This document shows, piece by piece, positions 32,120-39,823 of a stretch of DNA of 64,000 nucleotides. The position numbers and the translations under genes were made by a program. This DNA comes from JAWVFM01 sp963771655. Its GTDB lineage: Bacteria > Actinomycetota > Thermoleophilia > Solirubrobacterales > 70-9. The notes beneath the pieces are model-generated. The model was given only the letters and a program-made list of their open reading frames with translations. It was not told the DNA's origin and ran no database searches. Each line of letters begins with the position of its first letter. The stretch's first letter is position 1. Location of the stretch: contig CAVYUG010000006.1 in the NCBI GenBank assembly GCA_963771655.1, forward strand, positions 62,001-126,000, given 5' to 3'.

Positions 32120-33358
32120 TCAGTCGACCCTGCGGTGGGGATCGAGCGCCATCGGCTCGCGGTGCCACTCGTGGGGCAGGGAGACCTCGACCTCGATCGA
32201 GCGCGCGGGGGGGTCGGGCTCGTGGTGCCCCTCGGCGCCCGCGAGCCAGGGGGTGAGGTACCGGCCGCTGACCTTCTTCGGGGGCCACCAGAGGTGGTCG
32301 GATGAGACGACGCCCTCGCCCCCGCCGCCCGCAACGACGGCCTTCATGCTCATCGTCTCCTCGCCGACGATCAGCTTCCCTCGAAGCACCGGCCGGAACG
32401 CCTCCGCCTCGACGTTGGCGCCCAGTCCGGCGGCTATCGCCGCCGCCGCGGCGTCGGCCTGCTGGGTCCCAATCCCGCCCTGCTTGATCGGGAAGTTGGC
32501 GCCGTCGCCGGCGGCGTAGACGTCGTCGAGCCCGGTGACGCGCGCGTGGTCGTCGATCGGGATGAACCCGTCCTCGTCGCTCGGAAGCCCCGGGATCCTC
32601 GGTCCCTCGAGCACCGGGAGCGCGACGACGACCGAGGCCTCGAGACGCTCGCCACCCGGGCGCAGCTCGAGCGCCCCGTCCTCGGCCTCGCGTGCGTGGA
32701 CCCCGCAGTGCGTCGTCACGCCGCGGGCGGCGAGCATCGCGGCGACCGCCTCGCTGGCCGCCACTCCGAAGATCGCGAGCGGCGTCTCCTCAGGCGTGAC
32801 GACGAGGATCTCGATCTCCTCCGCACCCTCGGCGACCCGCCTCGCCGTCAGCAGTGCGAGCTCGTAGAGCGGGAGCGGCCACGCGACACCGCTCGGGAGC
32901 ACGAATGCGATTCGGTGCGGCGGGGCCTCGCGAGCGCGGGCGAGCAGGCCGCCGAGGTCGAGCTGAGGCCCCGGCACGGTGAACGTGATGGCACTCGGGA
33001 AGGCGGGCCTGGGGTGGGCGCCGACGCACACGAGGAGGGCGGCGTACTCGAGCTCCGATCCGTCCGACAGCTCGGCCGCGCGCTCGGCGGGTCTGACCGC
33101 GCTCAGACCCGCCTGGATGAACGTTGCACCGAGCTCGGCGACGGTGGGCGCGAGCTCCCGGCGCTCGTACGGCGTGAACGAGAACGGCTCGTCCACCGCC
33201 ATCGGCCGGTAGCGGAAGTCGGGGTCGGGGGCCGCCATCACGAGGTCGGCCCGATCCCCGGCGAGGTCGGCCAGCGCGAGGAGCGCCTCCATGCCGGCGA
33301 TGCCGCCGCCGGCGACGACGACCCGCGGTTTGATGCCGGCTTCGCCGCTCGCGCTCAT
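32120..33358 (-). CDS. FAD-dependent pyridine-nucleotide-disulfide-type oxidoreductase (SQR/NDH-2-like)
   Basis: 412 residues. RVVVAGGGIAGMEALLALAD is the FAD-binding Rossmann motif; GLDDVYAAGDGANFPIKQGG is the second FAD motif with the conserved Asp, and the Lys-Gln pair resembles sulfide:quinone oxidoreductase-like proteins. The C-terminus ends in an amphipathic segment (WPPKKVSGRYLTPWLAG) that may bind the membrane. The SQR catalytic cysteines are not obvious, so the electron donor is uncertain. Encoded alone, upstream of the diguanylate cyclase. Confidence 0.88.
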   Translation of the reverse strand: MSASGEAGIKPRVVVAGGGIAGMEALLALADLAGDRADLVMAAPDPDFRYRPMAVDEPFSFTPYERRELAPTVAELGATFIQAGLSAVRPAERAAELSDGSELEYAALLVCVGAHPRPAFPSAITFTVPGPQLDLGGLLARAREAPPHRIAFVLPSGVAWPLPLYELALLTARRVAEGAEEIEILVVTPEETPLAIFGVAASEAVAAMLAARGVTTHCGVHAREAEDGALELRPGGERLEASVVVALPVLEGPRIPGLPSDEDGFIPIDDHARVTGLDDVYAAGDGANFPIKQGGIGTQQADAAAAAIAAGLGANVEAEAFRPVLRGKLIVGEETMSMKAVVAGGGGEGVVSSDHLWWPPKKVSGRYLTPWLAGAEGHHEPDPPARSIEVEVSLPHEWHREPMALDPHRRVD

Positions 33359-33396
33359 CCTCGGCCCAGCCTACCCTGACGCGCCGAGCACGTGCA

Positions 33397-33402
33397 TAAG
33401 CT
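33397..33402 (+). promoter_or_regulatory. -10 element TAAGCT
   Basis: Six bases before the GTG at 33409, consistent with a leaderless transcript for the PRC-like/Nramp operon. Confidence 0.35.
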
Positions 33403-33408
33403 TGCGCC

Positions 33409-34068
33409 GTGCTTCGGTTGACGGCTCTGCTCGGGCGGCCTGCGCTCGATGGGGCCGGCGATGCTCTCGGCGAGCTCGAAGACCTTGGCGTGGCCCTCGA
33501 GGCCCCGCATCCCCCGATCGTCGCAGCTCGCCTCAAAGGCGATGGCCACCGAACGCGTGCCTGCTCGCTGGTCCGTGTCACGGCTGATCAGGTCGTGATC
33601 GTCGACGGCCCCACGGTGCCGGGCGACCTCCTGTACCTGCGACGCCACGTTCTCGATACTCAGGTGCTCGCGCTCGATGGGCACCGCCTCGTGCGCGTCG
33701 GCGACGTGCTCGTGGCGGAGGAGGGAGAGGGCCTGGCGCTCGCGGGCGTGGAGGTCGGGGTCGCACCTGTGCTCCGGCGTCTCGGGCTCGCGGGCTTCGC
33801 GCGTGACCTGCCCGACAAGATCCTCGACTGGCGGAATCTGCACCTCGCCTCGCCGCCGGGGCACGCCCTCCAGCTCTCCAGCCCCACCGCTGCGATTCAC
33901 CGACTCGGGAGGGCGGAGCTGGAGGCCGTGGCCGCGGAGCTGCCACCCGATCGTGCGCACCAGCTGCGTCACCGGTTCGGGCTTCCGAGCCGGCCGCACG
34001 CCTGGCGACGGCATCGTGGCCGACGGTTCGGCTCGATCCTGCGAGCCCGGTCGAGTGCGCCGCGGTAA
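33409..34068 (+). CDS. PRC-barrel/MgtE-N-like protein coupled to the Nramp-type transporter
   Basis: 219 residues, soluble. RHVLDTQVLALDGHRLVRVG followed by DVLVAEEGEGLALAGVEVGV looks like a PRC-barrel strand pattern as found in magnesium-transporter regulatory regions; FARDLPDKILDWRNLHLASP and LGRAELEAVAAELPPDRAHQ resemble the MgtE N-terminal sensor helices. No membrane helix is present. Its last 14 bases overlap the transporter start, so it probably forms a cytosolic sensor or gate for the transporter. The family call is tentative. Confidence 0.6.
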   Translation: MLRLTALLGRPALDGAGDALGELEDLGVALEAPHPPIVAARLKGDGHRTRACSLVRVTADQVVIVDGPTVPGDLLYLRRHVLDTQVLALDGHRLVRVGDVLVAEEGEGLALAGVEVGVAPVLRRLGLAGFARDLPDKILDWRNLHLASPPGHALQLSSPTAAIHRLGRAELEAVAAELPPDRAHQLRHRFGLPSRPHAWRRHRGRRFGSILRARSSAPR

Positions 34069-35296
34069 GGGCCTCAGGCGCGCGGCGGGCCTGTCGGTCT
34101 TCGCTGCGGTCGTGGGGCCCGGCCTGCTCGCCGGCCTCTCCGACGATGACCCGGCGGGCATCACCACCTACTCCATCGCCGGGGCCGACTACGGCTACGA
34201 GCTGTTGTGGGTCCTGCTGCTCGCGACCGGCGCGCTCATCGTCTACCACGAGCTTGCGGCGCGGATGGGCATCGCCACCGGCCAGGGACTGTCCGGGCTC
34301 GTGCGCGAGCGATTCGGCGTCCGGCTCGCCGGCGTCGCGCTGGTCGCCCTCCTGATCGCGAACATCGGCACCACCTGCGCGGAGTTCGCCGGCGTCGCCG
34401 CCTCCCTCGAGCTCATCGACGTCAGCAGGTACATCAGCGTGCCCATCGCGGCCGTCGGCGTGTCGGCGCTCGTGCTTCGCGGCAGCTTCCACCGCGTCGA
34501 GCGCGTGCTGCTCGGCCTTGGCGCGGTCTTCGTGACATACGTGATCTCGGGGATCCTCGCGGGGCCCGACTGGGGCGCGGCGGCGCACGGCCTCCTCGTC
34601 CCCGGCCTGCCCGGGACCCGCGCGGCCGTTCTGACGGCGACCGCGATCGTCGGCACCACGCTCGCCCCGTGGGGTCTCGCGTTCATGCAGTCGTACGTCG
34701 TCGACAAGCGGATCCGGCGCGAGGACATGCGCTACGAGCGGATCGACGTCGTGACGGGCGCCACGATGACCGGGGTGATCGGCGTGTTCGTCGTCGTCGC
34801 CTGCGCGGCCACGCTCCATGTCCACGGGCACTCGATATCCGACGCGTCCGACGCAGCGCGCGCGCTGCGGCCCCTGGCGGGCGACGCCGCGTCGGCGCTG
34901 TTCGGCGCCGGCCTCCTCGGCGCGGCCCTCCTGGCGGCGTCGATCCTTCCGCTGTCGACCGCGTACTCCGTGGCCGAGGCGTTTGGCTCGGAGAGCGACC
35001 TCAACGACGACTTCAGCCAGGCGCGTCTCTTCTACGGGACCTATGCCGCCGTCGTCGTCGTCGCGGTGGCGGTCGTGCTCGTTCCGGGCATCTCCCTGGT
35101 CCCGATCCTGTTCGGGACCCAGGTCTTGAACGCCGTCCTCCTCGTCCCACTCCTCGTCTTCCTGTACCGCCTTTCGCGTGACCGCGAGGTCATGGGCGAG
35201 TTCGTGAGCGGCCGGCTGGCGAGCGCTGCCGCGGCCGTCGCCATGGCGATGATCGTGGGCTGCGTCGCGACGCTCGGGGTCGTCTCATTGGCATGA
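34055..35296 (+). CDS. Nramp-family transporter with altered metal-binding motifs (NRMT-like)
   Basis: 413 residues with about 11 membrane helices, GTG start inside the preceding gene. The helix-1 motif that reads DPGN in Mn/Fe transporters is DPAG here (GLSDDDPAGITTYSIAGADY). The helix-6 motif usually containing MPH reads TTLAPWGLAFMQSYVVDK, so the metal-ligand Asn and Met are replaced by Gly and Ala while the Asp stays. From memory, such replacements mark the Nramp-related magnesium transporter clade. The MgtE/PRC-like partner gene fits magnesium as substrate. Direction and ion selectivity are inference. Confidence 0.82.
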   Translation: MRRGKGLRRAAGLSVFAAVVGPGLLAGLSDDDPAGITTYSIAGADYGYELLWVLLLATGALIVYHELAARMGIATGQGLSGLVRERFGVRLAGVALVALLIANIGTTCAEFAGVAASLELIDVSRYISVPIAAVGVSALVLRGSFHRVERVLLGLGAVFVTYVISGILAGPDWGAAAHGLLVPGLPGTRAAVLTATAIVGTTLAPWGLAFMQSYVVDKRIRREDMRYERIDVVTGATMTGVIGVFVVVACAATLHVHGHSISDASDAARALRPLAGDAASALFGAGLLGAALLAASILPLSTAYSVAEAFGSESDLNDDFSQARLFYGTYAAVVVVAVAVVLVPGISLVPILFGTQVLNAVLLVPLLVFLYRLSRDREVMGEFVSGRLASAAAAVAMAMIVGCVATLGVVSLA

Positions 35297-35307
35297 CCGC
35301 GATCCGC

Positions 35308-35661
35308 CTAGTCATCTGGGCCCGACGACTCGCCCGCTGAGCCGTCGGACGGCGACGGCGACGGCGTCGTGGGGGCGACGGCGGGTGGCGTGGTTCCGAA
35401 CGTCGTCGAGGAGGGAGCGGTTGCCGTCGGGGTCGTCGTGCTCGTCGACCCGTCGCCGCCTCGATGCGGTGGGCGGCCGTGATTGCGCTCGTGTGATACG
35501 GCGCTCGGCGGCGCGAGCTCCCGGCCGGCGTCGAGAGGCTGGGCGGCCAGCCCGATCCGCTGGCTCACGAGGTGGCTCGCCGCGAAGGCCACCGCCGCCG
35601 CGATCGCCAGGCCGGCGAGCGCGAGTGCGGTCCAGCGGATGACCGACCCGGTGGAGGTCAT
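35308..35661 (-). CDS. Small exported/membrane protein with Ser/Thr/Pro tail, end of the two-component operon
   Basis: 117 residues. One N-terminal membrane helix (WTALALAGLAIAAAVAFAAS), then a low-complexity tail rich in Ser, Thr and Pro ending SDGSAGESSGPDD. The stop lies 12 bases from the transporter stop (convergent) and its start overlaps the histidine kinase stop by ATGA. No recognised family. Its position between a sensor kinase and the flavin module suggests an accessory surface protein. Confidence 0.7.
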   Translation of the reverse strand: MTSTGSVIRWTALALAGLAIAAAVAFAASHLVSQRIGLAAQPLDAGRELAPPSAVSHERNHGRPPHRGGDGSTSTTTPTATAPSSTTFGTTPPAVAPTTPSPSPSDGSAGESSGPDD

Positions 35662-37016
35662 GCGCGACCCCCGGCGATCGCCGGCTCGGGCGCCCACCTG
35701 ATCCGCGCGCGGACCCCCCCGCCATCGCGCGGGGCGAGATCGACTCGGCCCCCCCACTGACCGGCAAGCTCGCGGGCGATTGCGAGCCCGAGCCCCGTCC
35801 CGGGCGGGCCGCTTCGTCCCGCAGTGCCTCGGGCAAAGCGCTCGAACACGACCTCGGCCTCGTCCAGCGCGATTCCCGGGCCGCGATCGAGGACCTCGAT
35901 TTCCCCCTGGCCGGCTCGAACGACGATCTCGCCGCTCTCCGGCGAGTAGTTGACCGCATTCTCGACCAGGGCATCGAGGGCGCGATCGACGTCGGCCGGC
36001 GCGGCCCACACCCTGGGCTGTGTGTCCAGGCTCTCGAGGCGGAGGCCGATTCCCCGCTCGGAGGCGGTCTTGCCCCAGCGCTCCACCGCGCGGGAGGCGA
36101 CGTCGGCGAGGTCCAGGCTCTCGGCGGGGACATCGTGTTCCCCTGCGCGGCTCAGCACGAGGAGCTCGTCGACGATGTGCGAGAGGCGATCGACCTCCCG
36201 CATCCCGGCGTCGAGCGCAGCCGCGCGCGGGTCACCCTCGCTGGTGTCGGCGCGAAGCTCCTCGAGCTGGAGCCGCACCCCGGTGAGCGGGGTCCGCAGC
36301 TGGTGCGATGCGTCGGCCACGAAATCACGCTGGCTTTGGAGCAGACGGCGGATGCGCGCGGTCATCTCGTTGAACGCCCGGGCGAGCGTGCGCTGTTCGC
36401 TCGTTCCCTCGATCGGCGCCTCCGTCGCGAGGTCACCCGACGACACTCCGCGCGCGGCGCCCTCGAGGCGGCGGATGGGGCGCGCGATCTGGCTCGAGAG
36501 AAGGACGCCGGCGGCGAGGCCGAGGAGAAGGACCACCGCGCCCAGGATCGCCAGGCCCACGACCGAGTTGCGCACGGCGTCGTTGACCGCGGCCACGCTC
36601 TGCGTCACGCGAACGGCTCCGATGGTCTTGCCCTCGTGGATCACGGGGGTTGCCGTCGCGAGGATTTCGCCGCCGAGGGTCTGGCTTCCGCGGTTTTGCT
36701 GGTAGCTCGTGCCTCGTAGCGCCGCCGCCACCTCCGGTCGGCCGGCGTAGTCGGCACCCATGTCGCCCGACCCGGCGCTGTCGACGACTACGCGTCCGCG
36801 CGAGTCGACGACCAGCACCCGCCCGCGAACGCTCCGGGAGGAGACGCGGACCAGGCGCCTCAGGGTCGGGCTCCGAGGTGGCCTGAGGGAGTCGGAAGCC
36901 GTCGCCGCGAGAAGGTCGGCCTGGCTTCGCGCCTGGCCGCGCACCTCGGCGTCGACGCGATCGCGCAGGCTGATGGCGAGCGGCACGCCGAGCGCGACGA
37001 GCGCCAGCAGGAGCAC
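35658..37016 (-). CDS. Sensor histidine kinase
   Basis: At least 452 residues. First membrane helix near the N-terminus, an extracytoplasmic region of about 110 residues (SSRSVRGRVLVVDSRGRVVV, single-Cache-like), a second helix, HAMP (SSQIARPIRRLEGAARGVSS), then the kinase core: phospho-His in FVADASHQLRTPLTGVRLQL, N-box LVENAVNYSPE, G-boxes DRGPGIAL and GPPGTGLGLAIARELA. The frame stays open upstream through VSLRTRLILVIAYV to a GTA codon at 37055 that overlaps the response-regulator stop. A GTG there would be the expected start, so the first helix may be truncated by using GTG 37016, or a CTG at 37031 may serve. Confidence 0.92.
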   Translation of the reverse strand: MLLLALVALGVPLAISLRDRVDAEVRGQARSQADLLAATASDSLRPPRSPTLRRLVRVSSRSVRGRVLVVDSRGRVVVDSAGSGDMGADYAGRPEVAAALRGTSYQQNRGSQTLGGEILATATPVIHEGKTIGAVRVTQSVAAVNDAVRNSVVGLAILGAVVLLLGLAAGVLLSSQIARPIRRLEGAARGVSSGDLATEAPIEGTSEQRTLARAFNEMTARIRRLLQSQRDFVADASHQLRTPLTGVRLQLEELRADTSEGDPRAAALDAGMREVDRLSHIVDELLVLSRAGEHDVPAESLDLADVASRAVERWGKTASERGIGLRLESLDTQPRVWAAPADVDRALDALVENAVNYSPESGEIVVRAGQGEIEVLDRGPGIALDEAEVVFERFARGTAGRSGPPGTGLGLAIARELAGQWGGRVDLAPRDGGGVRARIRWAPEPAIAGGRA

Positions 37017-37051
37017 GTACGCGATGACCAGTATGAGGCGGGTCCGAAGGC

Positions 37052-37753
37052 TTACGAGTCGCCCTCCGGAAGCGCGAACCGAAAGCCGACGCCGCGCACC
37101 GTCTCGATCAGGCCGGGCTCGTTCGGGCTGTCGCCGAGCTTCTTCCGCAGCGCGCGGATGTGCACGTCGAGCGTCTTCGTCGAGCCGAACCAGTTGACGT
37201 CCCAGACGCGATCCATGAGGTCCTCTCGCGTGACCACCTCGCCGGCGTGCTCGACGAGCTCGGCGAGCAGGTCGAACTCGCGCCGCGCGAGGCTCACGGG
37301 CTTGCCGCCGAGCGTCACCTTGCGCGCCGCGCGATCGAGCGTGAGCTCACCGACCTCGGTCACGGGCTCCGTCGGCTCGGGTGCCTGCTTCGCGCGACGA
37401 AGTACGGCTCGGATCCGGGACACCACCTCCCGCGAGCTGAACGGCTTGACCACGTAGTCGTCGGCGCCCAGCTCCAGCCCGACGACCCTGTCGGTCTCGG
37501 TTCCGCGGGCGGTGAGCATGATGATCGGGACGTCGGAGATTCGCCGCAGGTCCCGCGCGAGGTCACGGCCGTCGCCGTCCGGCAGGCCGAGGTCGAGGAG
37601 GACCAGGTCCGGCTCGGTCCGCTCGGCGAGGTCGCGTGCCTGCGCGCAGGTTCGGGCCACGACCGGATCAAAGCCGCCGCGTCGCAGCGCCTGGCTGAAC
37701 GGCTCGTAGATCGAGGCCTCGTCCTCGACGAACAGGATCCGCGTATCGGTCAT
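37052..37753 (-). CDS. OmpR/PhoB-family response regulator
   Basis: 233 residues. The receiver domain has the acidic pair in RILFVEDEASIYEPFSQA, the phospho-acceptor Asp in PDLVLLDLGLPDGDGRD, Thr in IIMLTARGTE and Lys in DYVVKPFSSREVV. The C-terminal winged helix (LVEHAGEVVTREDLMDRVWD, then TKTLDVHIRALRKKL and VRGVGFRF) is PhoB-like and should bind direct repeats on an 11-bp period. Such repeats occur at 37804-37822 and again before the second TSG-repeat gene at 55464-55482. Leaderless -10 TAAAGT at 37760-37765. Confidence 0.94.
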   Translation of the reverse strand: MTDTRILFVEDEASIYEPFSQALRRGGFDPVVARTCAQARDLAERTEPDLVLLDLGLPDGDGRDLARDLRRISDVPIIMLTARGTETDRVVGLELGADDYVVKPFSSREVVSRIRAVLRRAKQAPEPTEPVTEVGELTLDRAARKVTLGGKPVSLARREFDLLAELVEHAGEVVTREDLMDRVWDVNWFGSTKTLDVHIRALRKKLGDSPNEPGLIETVRGVGFRFALPEGDS

Positions 37754-37759
37754 GAGGCG

Positions 37760-37765
37760 ACTTTA
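37760..37765 (-). promoter_or_regulatory. -10 element TAAAGT of the response-regulator operon
   Basis: Six bases before the ATG at 37753 on the minus strand, fitting the leaderless pattern seen at other starts in the window. Confidence 0.45.
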
Positions 37766-37803
37766 GAGCGGACCTCGGGCGTCGCATCCGGGTTCTCCCG
37801 AGG

Positions 37804-37859
37804 CCTTACCTGCAGCTAACCCGAAGCTGGCCGGCGCCTTCGGGGCGGTGCCGAAGAAT
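37804..37859 (+). promoter_or_regulatory. Two response-regulator boxes and -10 of flavin module 1
   Basis: CCTTACCT (37804-37811) and GCTAACCC (37815-37822) lie on an 11-bp period. AAGAAT (37854-37859) follows 31 bases later as a possible -10, and an AAGGAGG ribosome site precedes the GTG at 37892. The same layout, with boxes CCTTGCCT twice and -10 TAGATT, occurs before the paralogous gene at 55406. OmpR-type regulators bind this kind of direct repeat. Confidence 0.55.
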
Positions 37860-37891
37860 CGCGGCGAACGAACTCCAAGGAGGAGCAACAC

Positions 37892-38515
37892 GTGCCAACG
37901 TCCGATCCGAAGACCCCCGCACCGAAGAGGCCCAGGCCGGCCAAGGCCAGGAGCCTCAGAAGTCAGATCGCCGCCAGCGCCACGATCCTCGGCCTCGGCG
38001 GCCTCGCCGGTTATGCGCTCAGCTCCAAGGGCGCCGCGCCGGCCTCCACGGCCGCCGAGCCGCCGAAGACCCACACGCAGGTCGTCAGGCGGACGATCCA
38101 CAAGGTTCGGCACAAGCCGATGAAATCGCGGGCCCAGGTGAGGGCCGCGGCCGGCATCGGCGCCGCCAGCGGCGCGGCGGCCGCGTCGCCGGCCATCGCG
38201 AGCGCCCCGCCCGTCAGCACGGGTACCAGCGGCAGCGTGGGAGCCGCCACGACGGCCGCGGCGGCTCCGGTCACGACCGGCACGAGCGGCTCCTCGAGCG
38301 CCAGCTCCGGGATCAGCTCCGGTACACCGGTTTCGACGCATACGAGCGGCTCCTCGAGCTCAGGCTCCGGTAGCGGCACCCCCGTCACCACGCACACCAG
38401 CGGTGGCGGTGGCGGTGGCGGCGGCACCGGCACCCCGGTCACGACGCACACCAGCGGTGGCGGCGGCGGTGGTGGCGAGGGCGAGGGCGGCGACGGAGGC
38501 GAGGGCGGTGACTGA
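37892..38515 (+). CDS. Exported TSG-repeat protein, candidate flavin carrier of module 1
   Basis: 207 residues, GTG start with AAGGAGGAG upstream. A basic N-terminus is followed by one hydrophobic segment (ASATILGLGGLAGYALSS). The rest is low-complexity Ala/Gly/Ser with five repeats of the form PV[ST]T[GH]TSG: PPVSTGTSG, APVTTGTSG, TPVSTHTSG, TPVTTHTSG, TPVTTHTSG, the last two followed by runs of Gly and an acidic tail. No known domain. It heads an operon with ApbE, cytochrome b, reductase and ferredoxin. A smaller paralogue at 55128 shares the motif and contains TSGAT, matching the [ST]GA[ST] sequence that ApbE modifies with FMN. Function as a flavinylated surface protein is a hypothesis. 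Confidence 0.75.
   Translation: MPTSDPKTPAPKRPRPAKARSLRSQIAASATILGLGGLAGYALSSKGAAPASTAAEPPKTHTQVVRRTIHKVRHKPMKSRAQVRAAAGIGAASGAAAASPAIASAPPVSTGTSGSVGAATTAAAAPVTTGTSGSSSASSGISSGTPVSTHTSGSSSSGSGSGTPVTTHTSGGGGGGGGTGTPVTTHTSGGGGGGGEGEGGDGGEGGD
38206..38490 (+). repeat. Tandem coding repeats for the T-x-TSG motif and glycine runs
   Basis: Five imperfect copies of a segment encoding PV[ST]T[GH]TSG separated by Ser/Gly-rich spacers; the last two copies are nearly identical at the DNA level and are followed by GGTGGC-type glycine codon runs. The repeats stay in frame, so they are selected as protein. Confidence 0.7.
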
Positions 38516-38843
38516 CCCGACTCCCCTGGATCCCGCACCCCCGGGACCCGCGAGCGCGCGGCGGCGGCCGAGCATGCTGCCGACCGTCGCCGCCGCGCTC
38601 GCGCTCTTCATCGTGGCCTTCGAGTTCCTTGCCTTCCAGCTCCGGAGCGGCAACGACCCCTCGCTCGCCAGCGCCAGCGCCGCCCGTCCTCAGGTGACGC
38701 GCAAGGTGCTGCGAACGACGGTCATCACCGACGTCGTCCCGACGCCCGGCGGAAAGGGCGGAACGACCACCACGTCCGCGCCCTCGGCCGTCAGCTCGGC
38801 CCCCGTACCCGCGCCGGCTCCCGTGGTCACGAGCACGTCATGA
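38508..38843 (+). CDS. Single-helix membrane protein of flavin module 1 (RxGxDPxL family)
   Basis: 111 residues, GTG start overlapping the previous stop. A Pro-rich N-terminus precedes a membrane helix (MLPTVAAALALFIVAFEFLA) and the segment FQLRSGNDPSLA, then a Thr/Ser/Ala/Pro tail ending VVTSTS. The protein at 56313-56573 has the same arrangement (AIQVRNGRDPALG after the helix), so the two are paralogues. The conserved RxGxDPxL just outside the membrane may contact the cytochrome or the carrier. No known family. ATGA overlap with apbE. Confidence 0.7.
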   Translation: MTDPTPLDPAPPGPASARRRPSMLPTVAAALALFIVAFEFLAFQLRSGNDPSLASASAARPQVTRKVLRTTVITDVVPTPGGKGGTTTTSAPSAVSSAPVPAPAPVVTSTS

Positions 38844-39823
38844 GCTTCCACGACGTGACATTCGACGCGATGGGATGCGAGATGCGGGTTCTCATCGGCG
38901 AGCCCGCAAAGGCCGGCCTTCCGGCCCCCGTGGCGGCCGCTGAGCGCGCTCGCCGGTTCATCCGCGACTTCGAGGCGAGGCTGTCGCGATTTCGCGAGGA
39001 CTCTGAGCTCTCGCTGCTGAACGCCGATCCCGCGACGACCGTGCCTGCGTCGCCTCTGCTGCGCGACCTCGTGCGCGCGGCGATCTGGGCCGCGGAGCGC
39101 ACAGATGGCCTGGTCGATCCCACGCTGGTCCGAGCGCTCGAGGCGACCGGATACGCGCGGTCGCGTGCCGGCGTGCCGGCGGCTCCGCTGGCGGAGGCCC
39201 TCGAGGCGGCCCCCGCGCGCCGCTCGGCCCGTCCCAACCCGCGCCGCGCCTGGGCGTCGATCGAGATCGACGAGGCGCAGGGGACCGTAACCCGCCCACC
39301 CGGAGTTGCAATCGACAGCGGCGGGGTCGGCAAGGGCCTCGCCGCGGACCTCATCGCGGAGACGCTTCAGGGTTACTCGCGCTTCGTCGTCGACTGCGGC
39401 GGCGACCTGAGGGTCGGCGGAACGGATGCCGCGTATGAGCCGCTCGACGTTCACGTCGAGCACCCTCAGAGCGGTGAGCGCTCGTTCGTGCTGCGGATCG
39501 GCTCGGCGGGCATCGCGACCTCCGGCCTCAACGTTCGCCTCTGGCGGCGCGCCGACGGCACGTATGGACACCACCTGCTCGACCCGGCGACCGGCGAGCC
39601 GGTCTGGAGCGGCCTGGTCGGCGTGACCGCGCTCGGCGGGACGGCACTCGAAGCGGAGACCCTTTCCAAGGCGGCGCTTCTCAGCGGCCCGGAGGAGGGG
39701 CGCCAATTCCTGGAGGCGCGCGGCGGCCTGCTCGTCCACGACAGCGGGCGGGTCGAGATGATCGGCGCCCTCCGGCCGACACCCCGCATTCCCAAGCTCG
39801 AGATGACGGGAGCCCCGAGGTGA
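38840..39823 (+). CDS. apbE: FAD:protein FMN transferase (ApbE), module 1
   Basis: 327 residues. ApbE marks are FDAMGCEMRVLIG at the N-terminus, the glycine-rich GVAIDSGGVGKGLAADLIAE, FVVDCGGDLRVGG, GIATSGLNVRLWRR and HHLLDPATGEPVWSGLVGVT, and ALEAETLSKAALLSGPE with the metal-binding region. It transfers FMN from FAD to Thr/Ser of a target protein by a phosphoester bond. No signal peptide or lipobox is seen, so modification probably occurs inside the cell. No FMN-binding-domain protein is encoded nearby; the TSG-repeat proteins are the likely targets. Confidence 0.93.
   Translation: MSFHDVTFDAMGCEMRVLIGEPAKAGLPAPVAAAERARRFIRDFEARLSRFREDSELSLLNADPATTVPASPLLRDLVRAAIWAAERTDGLVDPTLVRALEATGYARSRAGVPAAPLAEALEAAPARRSARPNPRRAWASIEIDEAQGTVTRPPGVAIDSGGVGKGLAADLIAETLQGYSRFVVDCGGDLRVGGTDAAYEPLDVHVEHPQSGERSFVLRIGSAGIATSGLNVRLWRRADGTYGHHLLDPATGEPVWSGLVGVTALGGTALEAETLSKAALLSGPEEGRQFLEARGGLLVHDSGRVEMIGALRPTPRIPKLEMTGAPR

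Noticed and set aside
38400..38490. GGTGGC runs as minisatellite or CRISPR-like repeats
   Set aside because: The repeats are short, in frame and encode glycine within the TSG protein; no spacers or cas genes exist.
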